A stretch of DNA of 63,476 bases, from NCBI GenBank assembly GCA_946405695.1, contig CAMJIA010000004.1, positions 1 through 63,476 of the forward strand. The letters are read 5' to 3'. The position numbers and the translations under genes are program-made. The notes below the pieces were generated by a model, which saw only the letters and a program-made list of their open reading frames with translations, did no database searches and was not told where the DNA came from. How positions within the stretch are numbered: the first letter of the stretch is position 1; each line of letters begins with the position of its first letter. The DNA is from an uncultured Prevotellaceae bacterium. Its GTDB lineage: Bacteria > Bacteroidota > Bacteroidia > Bacteroidales > Bacteroidaceae. Of the stretch, positions 17,280-31,100 are shown in pieces.

Positions 17280-19142
17280 TTAGAAGTTGCCACCATAGAA
17301 CAAGCCGTAGAACTTGCTGCCGCGTTCAAATTGGGCATTGATGTTCGGGTCACGTTCTGGCTGCCAAGTACGGACCTTGATGATGGGTTGCTTGGCATCG
17401 TTCATATCCACCATCAAGAAGAGGTAACCTGTGTCACTATAGGTGGATGAGTAATAATCTTGGTGAATCTGGATGCCGAAGAGGTCGCCACCAACACCCA
17501 TCTTACTCACCTCATTATCAGCAAAACGGACATTGACAAACTGGTTGCTCTTAAACGTTCTCTCCAGGTTCTTGAGATAAGACTGCTTGTCCTGCCGGTT
17601 ATACTTTACATTCTTGTTCTCCAGATACTTGGTGTTCTCTGGTGACTTACGCGCAGCCTTCACATAAGAACCCGTGATGATGACGGCATTATCGTCAAAG
17701 ATGCTCTCGATATAGTCCAGGCGCTTTAGGGCAAATGCTGTCTTGTAGTTCTCCAGGAAGGTAGCAATCACCATGCGTACGTCGTCATTCCACTTGCCTA
17801 CAGCCTTGTTGAAGATGTCATTGCGAGCAGCCTGGTCCAGTCCAAACGCCAACGATTCAATCTTCTTGTCACTGTCAAACGTCAGTGTCAGATCCTCCAC
17901 GAAGGTACGATGGTTGTTCTTGAAGGTGAACTTCATCGGGATGCTGCGACACACGGTCTTGTCCATGAAGGGATAGAACGAGATACTAGGCGTGCCTATG
18001 AGCGATCCGTTACCGTAATGAACAAGCTGGTCGAACATCTGATAGCCCTCTGGAGTAAAGAGCTCACGGATAGAACTATAGTTCTTCTTCTTGATAGCCT
18101 CTATCACCTTGTTGACAGCCTCCAGATACACGTTACGCTCTTCGACTGCTGCCACTTTCGCGGTATTCTCCACTGTAGCCTCTTCCTTGATAGCTTCTGC
18201 CAGTTGCTTTCCCGCCTTCTTGATATCGCCCTTGCTACCCACCTTGAGATTACAATTAGCCTGGGGCAATGGGAAACCGTTGAAGATGTTCATCACCATC
18301 TCCAGCTCCGCATCCTGACGAGCCTGCTTCTTGTAGGCATACTCATATTTCAGCTGAATATTCGAGACACGAGAGTTCGGACGTAATTCAATCTGTGCCA
18401 TACCGTCCTTGGCAGCTGTCGGATTACTCCATTGCGCACCATCGAAGTAGGTAAAGTCCAGACTGGTAACGGGTTTGCCGTTGTAGTTTACGAGCAGTTC
18501 CACTTCACCACTCTCCTCATCATAAGATGCCACATTCATGGAGATGCGTCCCATAATATCGCGCATCTGTTCAGGAATCCAGTTGAGCAGGAACTGTTGC
18601 GAGCCCTCATTGTCGAACTTCACGGTAGCAGGCGACTGGATGCTCTTCAGCAGGTTATAGCCCCAATAGTAGTAGCGCAGGGCATTGTCCACCCTACCCT
18701 TCTTCTCGGCAGCCACAGCAGCTCGCACATAATCCTTCACACGTTCTTCGCGTTCGGAGAAAATCTGTTGCACCTCTGACTTCTTGATGTAGCGCATAAC
18801 ATGATACTCAGGTTCTGTAGCGATGCATATCTCGTCGGTATTGCGCAAGGTTCCCTGTGTGTAGGTGCTCACCACATCGTTGACAACACTCTCCAGGTCT
18901 ACATTACCATTGTTATTCACCTCCGTCGTCTTCACATCCAGTGAAGAGCGCAAACTAGTGGTAATCTTACTCAGCAGGTTTCGGGTTGCATTGCCGCTGG
19001 CCTCTTCCAACGTTGGTCCAAAACCATCGCCAGTAACATAAGCATTGTCGGCCTTGATCCTCTCCGCTTTTTCGCCGTTAGAGTCTTGGGCATACGCCAT
19101 GATGCCCAAGAACAATAACGGAATTATCAGTAATCTTTTCAT
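17280..19142 (-). CDS. Exported LPP20-like protein
   Basis: 620 residues from MKRLLIIPLLFLGIMAYAQD, a signal peptide ending AYA-QD; an ATG three codons upstream (19151) is possible. Residues ~25-150 look like the LPP20 fold: GDGFGPTLEEASGNATRNLL, then IKKSEVQQIFSEREERVKDY. A helical stretch KKGRVDNALRYYYWGYNLLK and beta-rich domains follow, ending RTWQPERDPNINAQFERGSK and FYGLFYGGNF. No enzyme motif is seen. It is last in the PEGA-BACON-giant operon, 14 bp after the giant, and precedes the terminator, so it may help assemble or display the giant. That role is inference. Confidence 0.65.
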   Translation of the reverse strand: MKRLLIIPLLFLGIMAYAQDSNGEKAERIKADNAYVTGDGFGPTLEEASGNATRNLLSKITTSLRSSLDVKTTEVNNNGNVDLESVVNDVVSTYTQGTLRNTDEICIATEPEYHVMRYIKKSEVQQIFSEREERVKDYVRAAVAAEKKGRVDNALRYYYWGYNLLKSIQSPATVKFDNEGSQQFLLNWIPEQMRDIMGRISMNVASYDEESGEVELLVNYNGKPVTSLDFTYFDGAQWSNPTAAKDGMAQIELRPNSRVSNIQLKYEYAYKKQARQDAELEMVMNIFNGFPLPQANCNLKVGSKGDIKKAGKQLAEAIKEEATVENTAKVAAVEERNVYLEAVNKVIEAIKKKNYSSIRELFTPEGYQMFDQLVHYGNGSLIGTPSISFYPFMDKTVCRSIPMKFTFKNNHRTFVEDLTLTFDSDKKIESLAFGLDQAARNDIFNKAVGKWNDDVRMVIATFLENYKTAFALKRLDYIESIFDDNAVIITGSYVKAARKSPENTKYLENKNVKYNRQDKQSYLKNLERTFKSNQFVNVRFADNEVSKMGVGGDLFGIQIHQDYYSSTYSDTGYLFLMVDMNDAKQPIIKVRTWQPERDPNINAQFERGSKFYGLFYGGNF

Positions 19143-19165
19143 ATCGTACATTAGATGTTTTTCTC

Positions 19166-22100
19166 TTACTTCACCACTGTCTTTTTGCCATTGATGATAT
19201 AGATGCGCTGGTGGTCAAGCTTAGCCTTGTTCTTCACCGATGTCTCACTGACGCGACGACCTGACAGGTCAAAGATGCGACGGTTCTTCGCAATGTCTAT
19301 CAGCTTGTCCATCTCGATACGCATCATGTCGGTCACGTCACCCCACAGGTAACTGTTCAGGTCTAACGAACGGGCACCGGCACCGCCTGCCACCGCATAG
19401 GCCTCGAACGGACGGACCATACGCATGTTGGGTACGAAAGCACTACCACTACGATGGAAGACTTGATCATCGTCCGTGTAGTCCTCCAGGTTGATGGCCA
19501 GCACGTTCTCACTCTTCTCCTGGCGCTGCATAGCGGGAGCGAACGTCAGACTGCCCTTCATTGCGCTACGTGCCATATCAGCCTCCACATACGTGTTCGT
19601 AGCAGTGAACGTCACATTACCTGCCAGGATATAGTCGTCGGCATAGTTCGGACTGTTTGGCATAGAGATAATGTACGGCGTATAGGCCTGGATCTCAGAG
19701 GCACGGCTGAAGCCCGTCTCTTTCAGCTCATACAACCAGAACGGTCTGAACTGCGTCACATCCTCACCCCTGGCGAACGGAGCTAGCGAACCACGTTTCT
19801 CATGCGTTATAGACTGTACGTCGAACGGGAGTGAAATGGTTTCCCAACCACAGGTCTCACCCTCCTCCGTATCCTGACTGTAGTTGTGCGTGTAGCTGAT
19901 CTGCTGCGTATAGAAGCGTACAGGACAGCAGAAGTTCTCACCGCTCTCTGTATCCTGCAGCGTGATGCTGCTTGCCTGACCACCGGATATCAGGTTACCC
20001 TTGTACGAGCTCGGGGCATAGATGCGAGAGTTCACATACAGCAGGAAGTTCGGGTTGTGCTTGATGTCCTCGATAGCCGTCTCAGGAACAGTGATGTTCG
20101 CATTCCATACCACTGCAGCCAGCTGGTCGCAGCCACGGAACAGGTGGTCACCGGCAGCACTGAGCTGCTTGGGAGACTGGTACGAGATGAGTTGCATGCC
20201 AGCAAAGGCCTCGTCGGGCAGAGCGGTACCTTCATACGTACTCTCAGTCATGTCCAGATGGCGCAGCGACTTGATGCTGCGGATGAACTTCAAGTCATCG
20301 GCATTGACCTTACCACTGACGGGCAGACTCTCCACATTCTCCGTACTGCCAATCCACTGGAACATATCTGCCAGGTGGCCTGCCTCCGACTGAGAGGCTT
20401 CCTCACCAGTGTAGACATATGTCACATTGTAGCTGCTCTCAGGTGAGTCCCGGAAGTCCTTGCGGGTGGCAATGGCACGTACCGTACACACGTCCTTGAT
20501 CTCTATCTGACCCGTGCAAACCTCAGAGTCCTCGGTAGGTTTCGAGCCATCAGTGGTGTAGTGGATGGTCATGCCCTCACCTGTTTCCACCTGGAGGTAA
20601 CGTCCATTATAGGCGAACGTAGGCTCAGTGCAGACAAAGATATCAGGAGTTGCTCCAGCCATCTCAGAGTCGTTGAAATTCTCCTTCACAGCGATTGCGA
20701 AGATTGTGCGGTTGTCAACAAGGGTGATTGGTCCGTTATAGACAGTCGACTTCAGTGTTGGAATGTCATCATACTCATAGTAGATAACGGCACCTGGTGT
20801 ACCACAACTCATCGTCAACGTGTTGCCGTTGATAGACAGCACAGGAGTCTCTACCTTGAACCAGTCAATATTGAAACTGGATGTCTCAGAAGCATACAGC
20901 TTATCATTCATTGCAACAGCCTTCAGAGTACAGTTCTCTACCACCGGAACAGGCTCACTATAAACTGCACTCTCTGCCGTCGGTTCACTAGCATCAACGG
21001 TATAATAGATGGTCGTACCCTCAGTCATCGTTGAAGTCGTAATGGTGATGAGATTACCATTGCGCTTGAACTGCGGCATAGCCACCGTGTTCGAAGCCTT
21101 GTCGAACGATACGCTAGTCACTGCAGAGCTATTGAAGTTATCACGCATGGCAATAGCCTTCACCGTGCAAGAGCCAGTCATCGTAATAGCACTTGTAAAG
21201 AGGAAACTCTCTGCAGTGGGTGAACTACCGTCCAATGTGTAGTAGATACGACTGTTAGGTGTTGCACAGGTCATAGTAGCAAAGATTCCGTCGAAAGCAA
21301 TGACAGGTGTCTCTACCTTGAACCAATCAACATCAAAGGTCGCAACCTCAGAAGTAAACAGCTTCTCATTCAAAGCCACAGCCTTCAATGTGCAGTTTTC
21401 TGTCATTTGAACGGGTTCTGTATAGATTGAACTCTCAGCAGTAGGAGTCGTACCATCCAGCGTGTAGTAGATTATTGTACCTTCCGTCTGCGTCACCTTG
21501 ATGCTCACTGCATTGACGTTCTTCGTGAACTGTGGTGTGCTAACAGTGTTCGAAGCCTTGTCGAACGACATGCTAGTCACAGCAGAATTATTGAAGTTGT
21601 CACGTACAGCGATAGCCTTCACCGTGCAAGAGCCTGTCATCGTAATAGCACTTGTAAAGAGGAAACTCTCTGCAGTGGGTGAACTACCGTCCAATGTGTA
21701 GTAGATACGACTGTTAGGTGTTGCACAGGTCATGGTTGCAAAAATACCGTCGAAAGCAATAACTGGAGCATCCGTTGTGAACCAGTTCACTTCATAATCA
21801 GCTACCTCTGACGTGAACAGCTTGTCGTTCACAGCCATCGCCTTGATGGTGATATTATGATCCACTGCAATAGGCTCGGTAAATACACTGCTGGCCGTAG
21901 AAGGAGTCGTACCATCAAGGGTATAGTAGATGGTCGTACCCTCTACTGGATTAGAAGCAATGCTAACAGTATTTCCATCACGAGTAAAGGTTGGCAATCC
22001 GCAGGTGTAGTCGCTAGCGTAGTAGTTGAATACTGCTACTGACGAATTGTTGAAGTTGTCAAAAGCAGCGATTGCCTTGATGGTGCACGACCCCTTCATC

Positions 22101-25100
22101 GTCAGGGTGCCCTCATAGAGTGTACTGCCCGTCGTAGGCTCTGAGCCATCCAGCGTGTAGTAGATTCGAGAGCCCTCCTTCGGAGCAGTTATCGTCACGA
22201 ATATACCAGCCGCCGTAATTGCTGGCTGATCTGCCTTGAACCAGTCAACAACAAATGTTGTCACCTCAGAATCATAGAGCAACGAGTCAGCTGCCATCGC
22301 CTTCAGCGTGCAGTTATCAGTAACCTCAATCTCTGCAGTATAGAGCGTACTGTTGACTGTCGGGTTCAGACCATCGCTGGTGAAGTATATCTTCGCACCC
22401 TCTGTACGAGTAGTCATCTGCACCTTATTGGTACCTGCGATGCGGGTAATACCAGGAGTCTCACAATAGTTCTTGCCTGGATTATACGTCAGGCTAGATA
22501 CTTCTGAGTTTTTCCAGTCTTCCTTCACACCAATGGCACGAACCACAATCTGTTCAGCCTCCAAAGCGAACGGCTTCTGGTAAACCTTGCTCTTCGTGTC
22601 AGGTGTTGTTCCGTCAATTGTGTAGTAGACGACAGCATCCTCTGTATCATCAGACATCTCCACATACTTACCATTGAAGACGATGTGCGGCTGCTTCACG
22701 GTAAACCACTCCACCTCAGCCTCAATCATCTCGGAGTCAAACATGTCTTCCTTCGCGGCGAAGGCCTTGACAATGCAGTTCTCAGTGAGCTTAATACCAT
22801 TTTCATACTTCAAACTGTTAACAGTTGGCGTCGAACCGTCCAAAGTATAATAGATAGTAGCATCAGCTGTCGTCGTCTTGATGTTCAGTACAGAGTCTGC
22901 ATTCTCTACCATAACACCATCTACCACCTGTCTGGTTCCAAAGGTCGGAGTTACTACGGTGTAATCCTTCCTCAAGAAACCTGTTGGTGAGTTAAATGAT
23001 CCCACTGAAGAGTCATTCCATTTATCAGCTATGGCTATGGCCCTAATCTTGCAATCCTTGCTCAAGGCAACAGGCTCAGTATAGAGTGTACTTTCTACTG
23101 TCGGATTACTGCCATCCAGCGTGTAGTAAATCTTGGCGTATGTCGGTTTCTCCACCTTCATCACGGCAGCAAGGTGTTCGATGGTGATGGTAGGTGTGGG
23201 AACAGTAAACCACTTATACTCGCGCTGCTCAGGATCACTATTGATAGAGCCCTCACGCTTGGCAATAGCCACCACATTCACGTTATGCTGCGGTTTGATT
23301 GGTGCGGTATAGAGCACACCATTCACGTTAGGATCAGAGCCGTCCAGCGTGTAGTATATCTGAACATTCTCCTGCAGGTGGCTCAGCGTGATGGTCGTAT
23401 CAGCAGGCATATAGCTGATACTGGTAAAGTTCGGAGAGAAGGATGGCTTCTCCAGGTAATAGTTCGTGTAATAGTTATTATGACTAATTTCCGAATCAAT
23501 CCATCCATCACGTACCGCCTTCACATGGATATAACCAGCAGTAAGCATCTTGATGGGTTCCTGATAGAGCGTCCACTCCTCACCAGCTTGGTTGCTGGTA
23601 CGATTCTGATTATAGTATATCTTCGTCTCAGGCAGTCCCTGTACTTCCGGAGCCTCACAATTAAGTGTCACCACGAAATCAGTAGAGATGGTAGCTGTAG
23701 GCGTTGCCACCTTGTAGTCGTTCTTGCGGAATACAGATGTTAGTGACTGTCCCCAGCCCTCACCAATGGCCATCGCACGAATGGTGTCGTTCTTCAGCAC
23801 AGCGATAGGCTCCAAGTAAGGAATACTATTCACCGTCGGCTCAGTATTATCTGTGGTGTAGTAGATGCTGACACCCTGCGTCTTCGACTCCATGGAGAGC
23901 ATGAAGTTCTCGTAGGCAAATGTAGGCTGAGCACAAGGTACATCCTTAAAGGTCTGAATGCCCTTACCACTATTAAAGTCACCCCAGTACTTCGTCTGCT
24001 TATAAGCAGTTCTTACGTCGTCGTTAGGACTTTCCAAAACATAGAGCGTAGCAGTGCTGGTAATATTTGAGAACGGATTATCGTTATCCGGTAGTGCTGG
24101 TGGATTTGCTGCTAACGAATAGATTCTATCTATAGCGGTACAGCCAGCGAAAGCACTGGTCTCGATGCTGGTCAACGTAGCAGGCAATATGACATTTTCC
24201 AGACTTCTAGCAAGAGTGAATGCTTGATAGCCAATCGTCTGCAATGTAGAGGGCAGTTCCACCGTTGTCATCGATGTGCACTCATAGAAGGTATACCTTT
24301 CAATTTCAGTGAGTCCCTCAGGAAGAGAAATTGAACGTAACTGTCGGCATCCGTCAAAGGCATTGTTACCAATACGCTTAACAGTAGACGGGATGTCAAT
24401 ACCCATGATAGCGGTTCCTGCAAAAGCATAATTGGGAATTACCTCCAACTGGGTTGGCAAAACGACCTTCTCCAGTTTACTACATCCATTGAACGTATAC
24501 TCCTTGAGGAGTTTCACAGAGTTTGGAATTATCATCTCCGATATGTTCAGACATCCTGCAAAGGCATACTCTTCGATGGTCTCCAATCCATCGTGCAGGA
24601 CAACCTGTTTTAGGTTGGCACATTCAGACAACATACGATAGGTAATAGTCTTCAGCGATGCAGGAATCTCTATCTCCTCCAGATTATTACAGCTATAGAA
24701 AGCCCAGCTTCCGATGGTCTGCAAGGTAGCTGGCAACTTGATGCTTGTCAGTCCATCACAATCATAGAAGGTCTCTTTTGCGATACCCGTCACGGTATAT
24801 TCCACCTCTTTGTAGGTCACTATTGGATTAATAACGATATCACCTGAATAGGTAACACCGGAAGGACGAACTACTTCCACATTATTCTCCAGCGTGTAGT
24901 CTAACAAACGATAATATATGCCATCTGCCATAAACTGGAAGTTCACGCCCTCCACCTTGAAACTGTCCACTTCAGAGTTGAAGTGCTTGTCCTGTACGGC
25001 AACAGCCTTAATCTGCAAGTTGCGGATGAGTGAGACCGGCTCAGTGTATTCCGTTCCGTTCTCAGCGCTCGGCGTGGTACCATCCAAAGTATAATATACT

Positions 25101-28100
25101 TTTGCATCGGCATTATTGTTCGTGATAGTGAATTCCTTATTCTCCAATGACCACTTAATTTCGGGTTTCTCTAGTCGGTAGTTCGTATAATAATTATGAA
25201 TTTCACTCTCATCAGAATCCAACCAACCAACACGCTTGGCCATGACTCTGATATAGCGAGGCTGCGTCATCTGAACTGGTCCTTCGTAGAGATTCAATGG
25301 CAACTGACTCCAAGCACCTTGTCTATACTGGTAGTCGGAAGCTTCCTTATAATAGATGCTTGTAGCAGGCAGACCCTCCACATCGGGTATCTCGCAGGTA
25401 ATCGTCATCACAAGGTCATCAGACAACGTAGCCACAGGCACATTCACCTTATAGTCATTCTTATAGAACTTGGCAATAGGCGAAGTAGCCATACCATCTT
25501 TTATGGCAACGGCATGGATGGTGTCATTCTTTAGCAGAGCGATAGGCGCCGTGTAAGGAATGGCATTCGCGTCGGGATTAGAGCCATCGTTGGTGTAATA
25601 GATGCTTGCACCATCAGTCAGCGACTGGATAGTCAGCTTAAAGTCGGCCAGTTCGAACGTCGGCTGCTCGCAAGGAATCTGGTCGCTGCCCACGATACGA
25701 TCACCGAATTCCTGCCAGAACTGTTTGTTCTTATAAGCATTAACAGCTGTTTCAGGAACATAGAGCATAGCCTTCGTCTTAATGGTGTTGAAGGCATCTC
25801 TGTCGTAGGGATAAGAACTGTTCGGATCGCCCTCGATAGTAGCAGGCGTTGTTGCCTGACTATAAACCGACATCAACTTCGGACAATCGTTGAAGGCACC
25901 ACTGCCAATAGTCTTCAGCGAAGCAGGCAGGACGATACTCTCTAGACTAGGACAATTGTAGAAGCTTTCCTTGCCAACACGTTGCAACGTAGTAGGCAAT
26001 GTGACAGAAGTCAATACAGAGCAGTAGGCGAACAAGGCCTTACCCAACTCTGTGACACCCTCAGGAATTACCATGTTGGTCAACTGTTTACAGCCGTTGA
26101 AGACGCCATCACCCAACTGAGTCACAGTGGCCGGCAGTTGCATCGTCGTGATAGCTGTCCCAGCAAAGGCATAGCTACCAATCGTTTCGAGAGCTGTTGG
26201 CAGGGTGATGTCAGCCAACTGTTTGTTGTCACGGAAGATTGTTTCTGGGATTGCCTTCAGACCAGCAGGCAGCACGGCAGAAGTCAGCGAAGTACAATTA
26301 TAGAAAGCACCATTACCAATCGTCGTCACTGTTGACGGGATAACAATGGTCTTCAAAGCAGGCATACTATAGAATGCAGTAACACCAATACTCTCCAAGC
26401 CTTCATGCAGGGTGACGGTAGCCAGGATGTCACAATTATAGAAGGCATTATTGCCAATGCTCTTCACCTTTTCAGGGATGTCAATGGTCTGCAGTTTATC
26501 TGCATTATAGAACGCCTCTTCTCCAATATAGGTGATGGATGCGGGCAGCGTGATGCTAGTCACGTTACCCTGGCTATAGAACGCCCTATAACCAACACCT
26601 ACCACATCGTATGCTACATCTTGAATTGTAACAGTTTCTGGTATAGTCACATCACCCTCATAGGCAATGTTACCATTCGTCACCTCCACCTCGTTAGCCA
26701 GTGAATTGTCTGTCAAGCGGTACCACACCTTATTAACATAGAACGTTCTATTGACATCCGTAATCTCTCTTGAGGTAATCGTTGAGTTGAAGTGCTTATC
26801 CTTTACAGCAACAGCATTCACTGTTAAGTTACGAATGACCTCAAACGGTTCCGTATAGAGCGTACCATTCTCCTTTGTAGGATCTGTTCCGTCAAGCGTA
26901 TAGTAGAAATCACCCTCACTATTTTCATTGTAATAGCTCAAGGTAATCGTTCCGACGCCTGTAGTAGCATCCTTCTCCCATTTCATTTGAGGAGCATCCA
27001 GACGATAGTTAGTGTAGTAATCATAGGTGTCGCTCTCGTTAGAGTCCAACCATCCGTCGCGCTGAGCCATCACACGGTAATAACGTGGCTTCATCAATTG
27101 TATTGGACCTTCATACAGTATCCATGGTTTATCTCCCCAAGAATAATACCTGTCGGTATTCTCCTTATAATAAATACGTACAGGAGCCAACTCCTCTGTA
27201 GCACCGCCATAGGTAATGGTCATGACAAGGTCGTCAGACAACGAAACAGTAGGCACATCCACCTTATAGTCAGCCTTACGGAAGTCAGAAACCAACGATG
27301 GGGCGAATCCGTCTGCAACAGCGATAGCACGAATGGTGTCGTTCTGTAATAAAGGAATCGGAGCTGTATATTTCAAAGACTGTGTGGTAGGCTCTGAGTC
27401 GTCCGTCGTGTAGTAGATAGTAGCACCAGCCGTGTTAGACTTCATCGTCAAGCGGAAGTTCTCCAGCGTAAAGGTAGGCTGAGCACAAGGCACATTCTCA
27501 AAGGCTGTCAACTCCTTGAATGAACTCCAGTGGTTGGCATTCTCATACTTCTCCTTGTCACCAGACTTGGTGTAAAGGGTTGCCTCGCCACTCACTGTTG
27601 CAAAAGCATTAGTATTGCCGTCACCATTCAGTGTTGGTGGCGTAGCTGCCAAACTATAGACACTGTTCAAAGCTGTACAACCATGGAATGCATACGTATC
27701 AATGGTTTTCAGGTTTTCAGGCAGCGTCACATTAGGCATGACTGCACAATTCTGGAAAGCATTGTTACTAATAGTGGTCAGCGTTGAAGGCAACTGAACA
27801 GTTGTCAACAAACTACACCCATAGAACGTGTTATCCTCAATCGTTGTCACACCTTCAGGAATGCTGATGGAGGTGAGTGCACGACAATCTCGGAATGCTT
27901 CACTCTTAATTGTCTGTACACTCGCTGGGATGGTCACTGAACTCAGAGATTGACAATTATAGAATGCTTGACTGCCAATGGTTGTCATACCTGCTGGAAT
28001 AACAATACTCTTTAATGCAGATGACAGGAATATGCCATTAGCCAACTCCGTCAAAGCGGTTGGCAACGTTACGGACGTCAGTTTGCTACAACCTTCGAAA

Positions 28101-31100
28101 GCCTTGTCACCTATGCTCGTCACGCTGTTGGGGATATCCATCCGAGTTATCTGGACGCAATAGTAGAAAGCAGTCTTACCAATAGACTTCAACGTACTTG
28201 GCAACTGGATGTTAGCTAATTTCGGACAATCGTAGAACACGTCAGCACCAATTTCTTCCAAGCCGTCGTGCAGTGTTACCTTCACTAGATTTTCACATCG
28301 GCACAGAGAATTGTATTCCAACACTTTAACACTTGCAGGAAACTCCAGTTCTGTCAAACCATGACACCCTCTAAAGGCACTCTCACCAATAGACTTGATG
28401 GTAGCAGGAAGCGTGATACTCGTCATTGAACTTTGATTGTAGAATGCTTCCTTTCCGATACGTGTTACATCATAATCTACACCAGCATAGTTAACTTTAT
28501 CAAGAATCACAATATCACCCTCATACGGCTTGTTGCCACTGGTGACCTCTACCTCGTTAGTCAATACATTGTCAACCAGTCGGTAGAAGATGCCGTTCTT
28601 CGAGAAGGTCTTGGTTACTTCGGTAATAGAGCGCGTAGCTATTTCTGAGTCAAAGTGTCCATCCCTCACAGCAAATGCCTTTACTATCAGGTTACGGGCA
28701 ATAGGTATAGAATCGCTGGGATTATACACTAGGCTCTCTCTCGTTGGGTCACTACCATCAAGGGTATAATAGACAGTAGCGTCTTTGAAATAGCTGTCAT
28801 AGCTATAAATATATGCCTTCTGCGTATATCGATTCCAGTCGATAGACGGGGTAGATGTATAGTACGCACTTTGGAAGTCCTCGTAAGCCTGTTCCGTTGA
28901 TATCCAACCATCTCGCTCAGCATAATAGTGCACATAGCTGGGACGAGTCAGCTGAATAGGAGTACCATCGTAGATTTGCCAACGCTCGTCGTCAGCCTTT
29001 ATACTATAAGTATCGTTATTCACCACATATTTTATACGTACCTCAGGGAAGTCTTCAATGTCCGGCTGTTCACACGTCATGGTCACCTTGAAGTTCTCGT
29101 CCATGGTCACTACCGGCATGGCTACCTTCAGGTCTTCTTTCTTAAACTCACCGACGAGTGAATTGTCCATACCTTCCTTTACGGCGATGGCCTTCACCGT
29201 GCCGTTCTTCCAGAAATTAATAGGGGCTGAATACTGCGTTGATGCAGTGGTTGGTTCTGTACCATCTGTGGTGTAATAGATAGAGGCACCGTCCGTGGCA
29301 GTGCTGATGCTCAACTTATAATTTTCCAGCTTAAAGGTAGGCTGTGCAGCCATGATGTTGTCAAACAACTCAAAACTGGTAAACTTATTCCAATGTTTGG
29401 CGACCTTATAATTTCCCTCTGCAGCTTTCTTAACATGAAGTGTGGCATGTGTTGACACATTGGCAAAAGCCTGGTTGCCGTCTCCACCATCAAGAGTGGG
29501 CGCATTCTGTCCGAGACAATAGATATCAGACAGGTTATTGCAATAGAAGAAGGCTTCCGTTCCTATGGTAGTAAGATTCTCGGGAAGGGTGATCGCCTGC
29601 ATACTACAATTCAAGAAAGCACGATGACCTATTGTCTGTAGTGATTTCGGCAACGATACGGTTGTCAAAGCATAACAATCTTGGAAAGCATAGTTGGGAA
29701 TCAGTGTCACACCCTCTGGAATGGTGACAGACAATAATTTACTACAACCACAGAATACATACTCTCCGAGGGTCTCCAAACCAACAGGCAAAGAAACAGA
29801 AACTAGAGCGTAACAATTTCTGAAGGCATTGTACTCTATCGTTTTCACCGAAGCAGGAATGTCAATGCTGAGCAGGGATGAACAGCTACTGAACATTGAG
29901 TGAGATATAACTGACAATGCTGCTGGCAAGTGGATGCTGACGAGCGACGTACAGCCATCAAAAGCTCCATTACCAATAGAAGTTACGCCATCCGGTATGT
30001 GCAACTCACGAAAGCCTCTACACTCTTGGAAAGCACCTTCACCAATAGTTTTCAATGTATTGGGCAGAGTCAAGGAAGGAAGGTTATAACAATTATAAAA
30101 AACGGCATTCCCAATTGTTTCCAGTCCTTCATGTAGGGTCACTGCCCGCAAGTTTATACAACTACGGAAGGCTTCGCGCTCAATACTCTTCACACTACCA
30201 GGAACATCCACCGCTGTCAATGCGTCACATTCTTGGAAGGCAGATACACCAATGGAGTTAATACCATCGTGTAATGTTACGCTAGTGAGTTTTTCGTTAT
30301 CATAGAACGCATTATTGCCGATACGCGTCACAGCAAACTTCGTTCCATTATGCTCCACATATCTTTCAATGACGACATCACCCTGATATTGGTGGTTCTC
30401 ACCTCTGGTAACTTCAACTTCATCAGCAGTCATATTGTCACGCAGGCGATAGTAGAAACCTCCTTCATAGAAGGTCTGAGCCACGTTGGTAATAGTCTGA
30501 CTGGCAATATCCGAGTCAAAGTGTCCTGGGCGCATAGCGATACACTTGATGATAACATTTCGATTGATGGCGATGGAGTCATCAGGGTTATATACCGCAC
30601 TCTTAGCCGTAGGATCTGTGCCGTCAAGGGTATAATAAACGGTAGCATCCGCGTCGTAACTATACAGATGAATCTTGCTCTTTTCACTAACCCATTGTAT
30701 AGATGGTTTAGTAGTGGAATAGTTGCTGGAGAAATCATAAAACTTCTGTTCAGAAGCGTTCCATCTGTCACGAGCAGCATATACATGAATATATTGCGGT
30801 CTTGTAAGCTGGATAGGCTGCCCGTCGTAGAGTTGCCAACGAGAATCGGAGAGATTAATATCGTAATAGTCAGTATTAATTACATAATAAATCTGTGTCT
30901 CTGGGAAGCCTTCTATATCAGGTGACTCACAAGTGATGCTTACCATGAAGTTCTCGTCCATGGTGGCTACAGGATAGGGAGTCTTGTAGTTGCTCTTCAC
31001 AAACTCAGAAACAGTAGAATTGTCCATACCCTCTTTTACTGCAATGGCACGTATGGTGCCGTTCTGCATGAAGGGGATAGGATCGGTATATGCTGTTGAC

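Noticed and set aside
20022..20446. Plus-strand open frames inside the giant gene
   Set aside because: Shadow frames of a repetitive gene; they have no start context, promoter or family motif.
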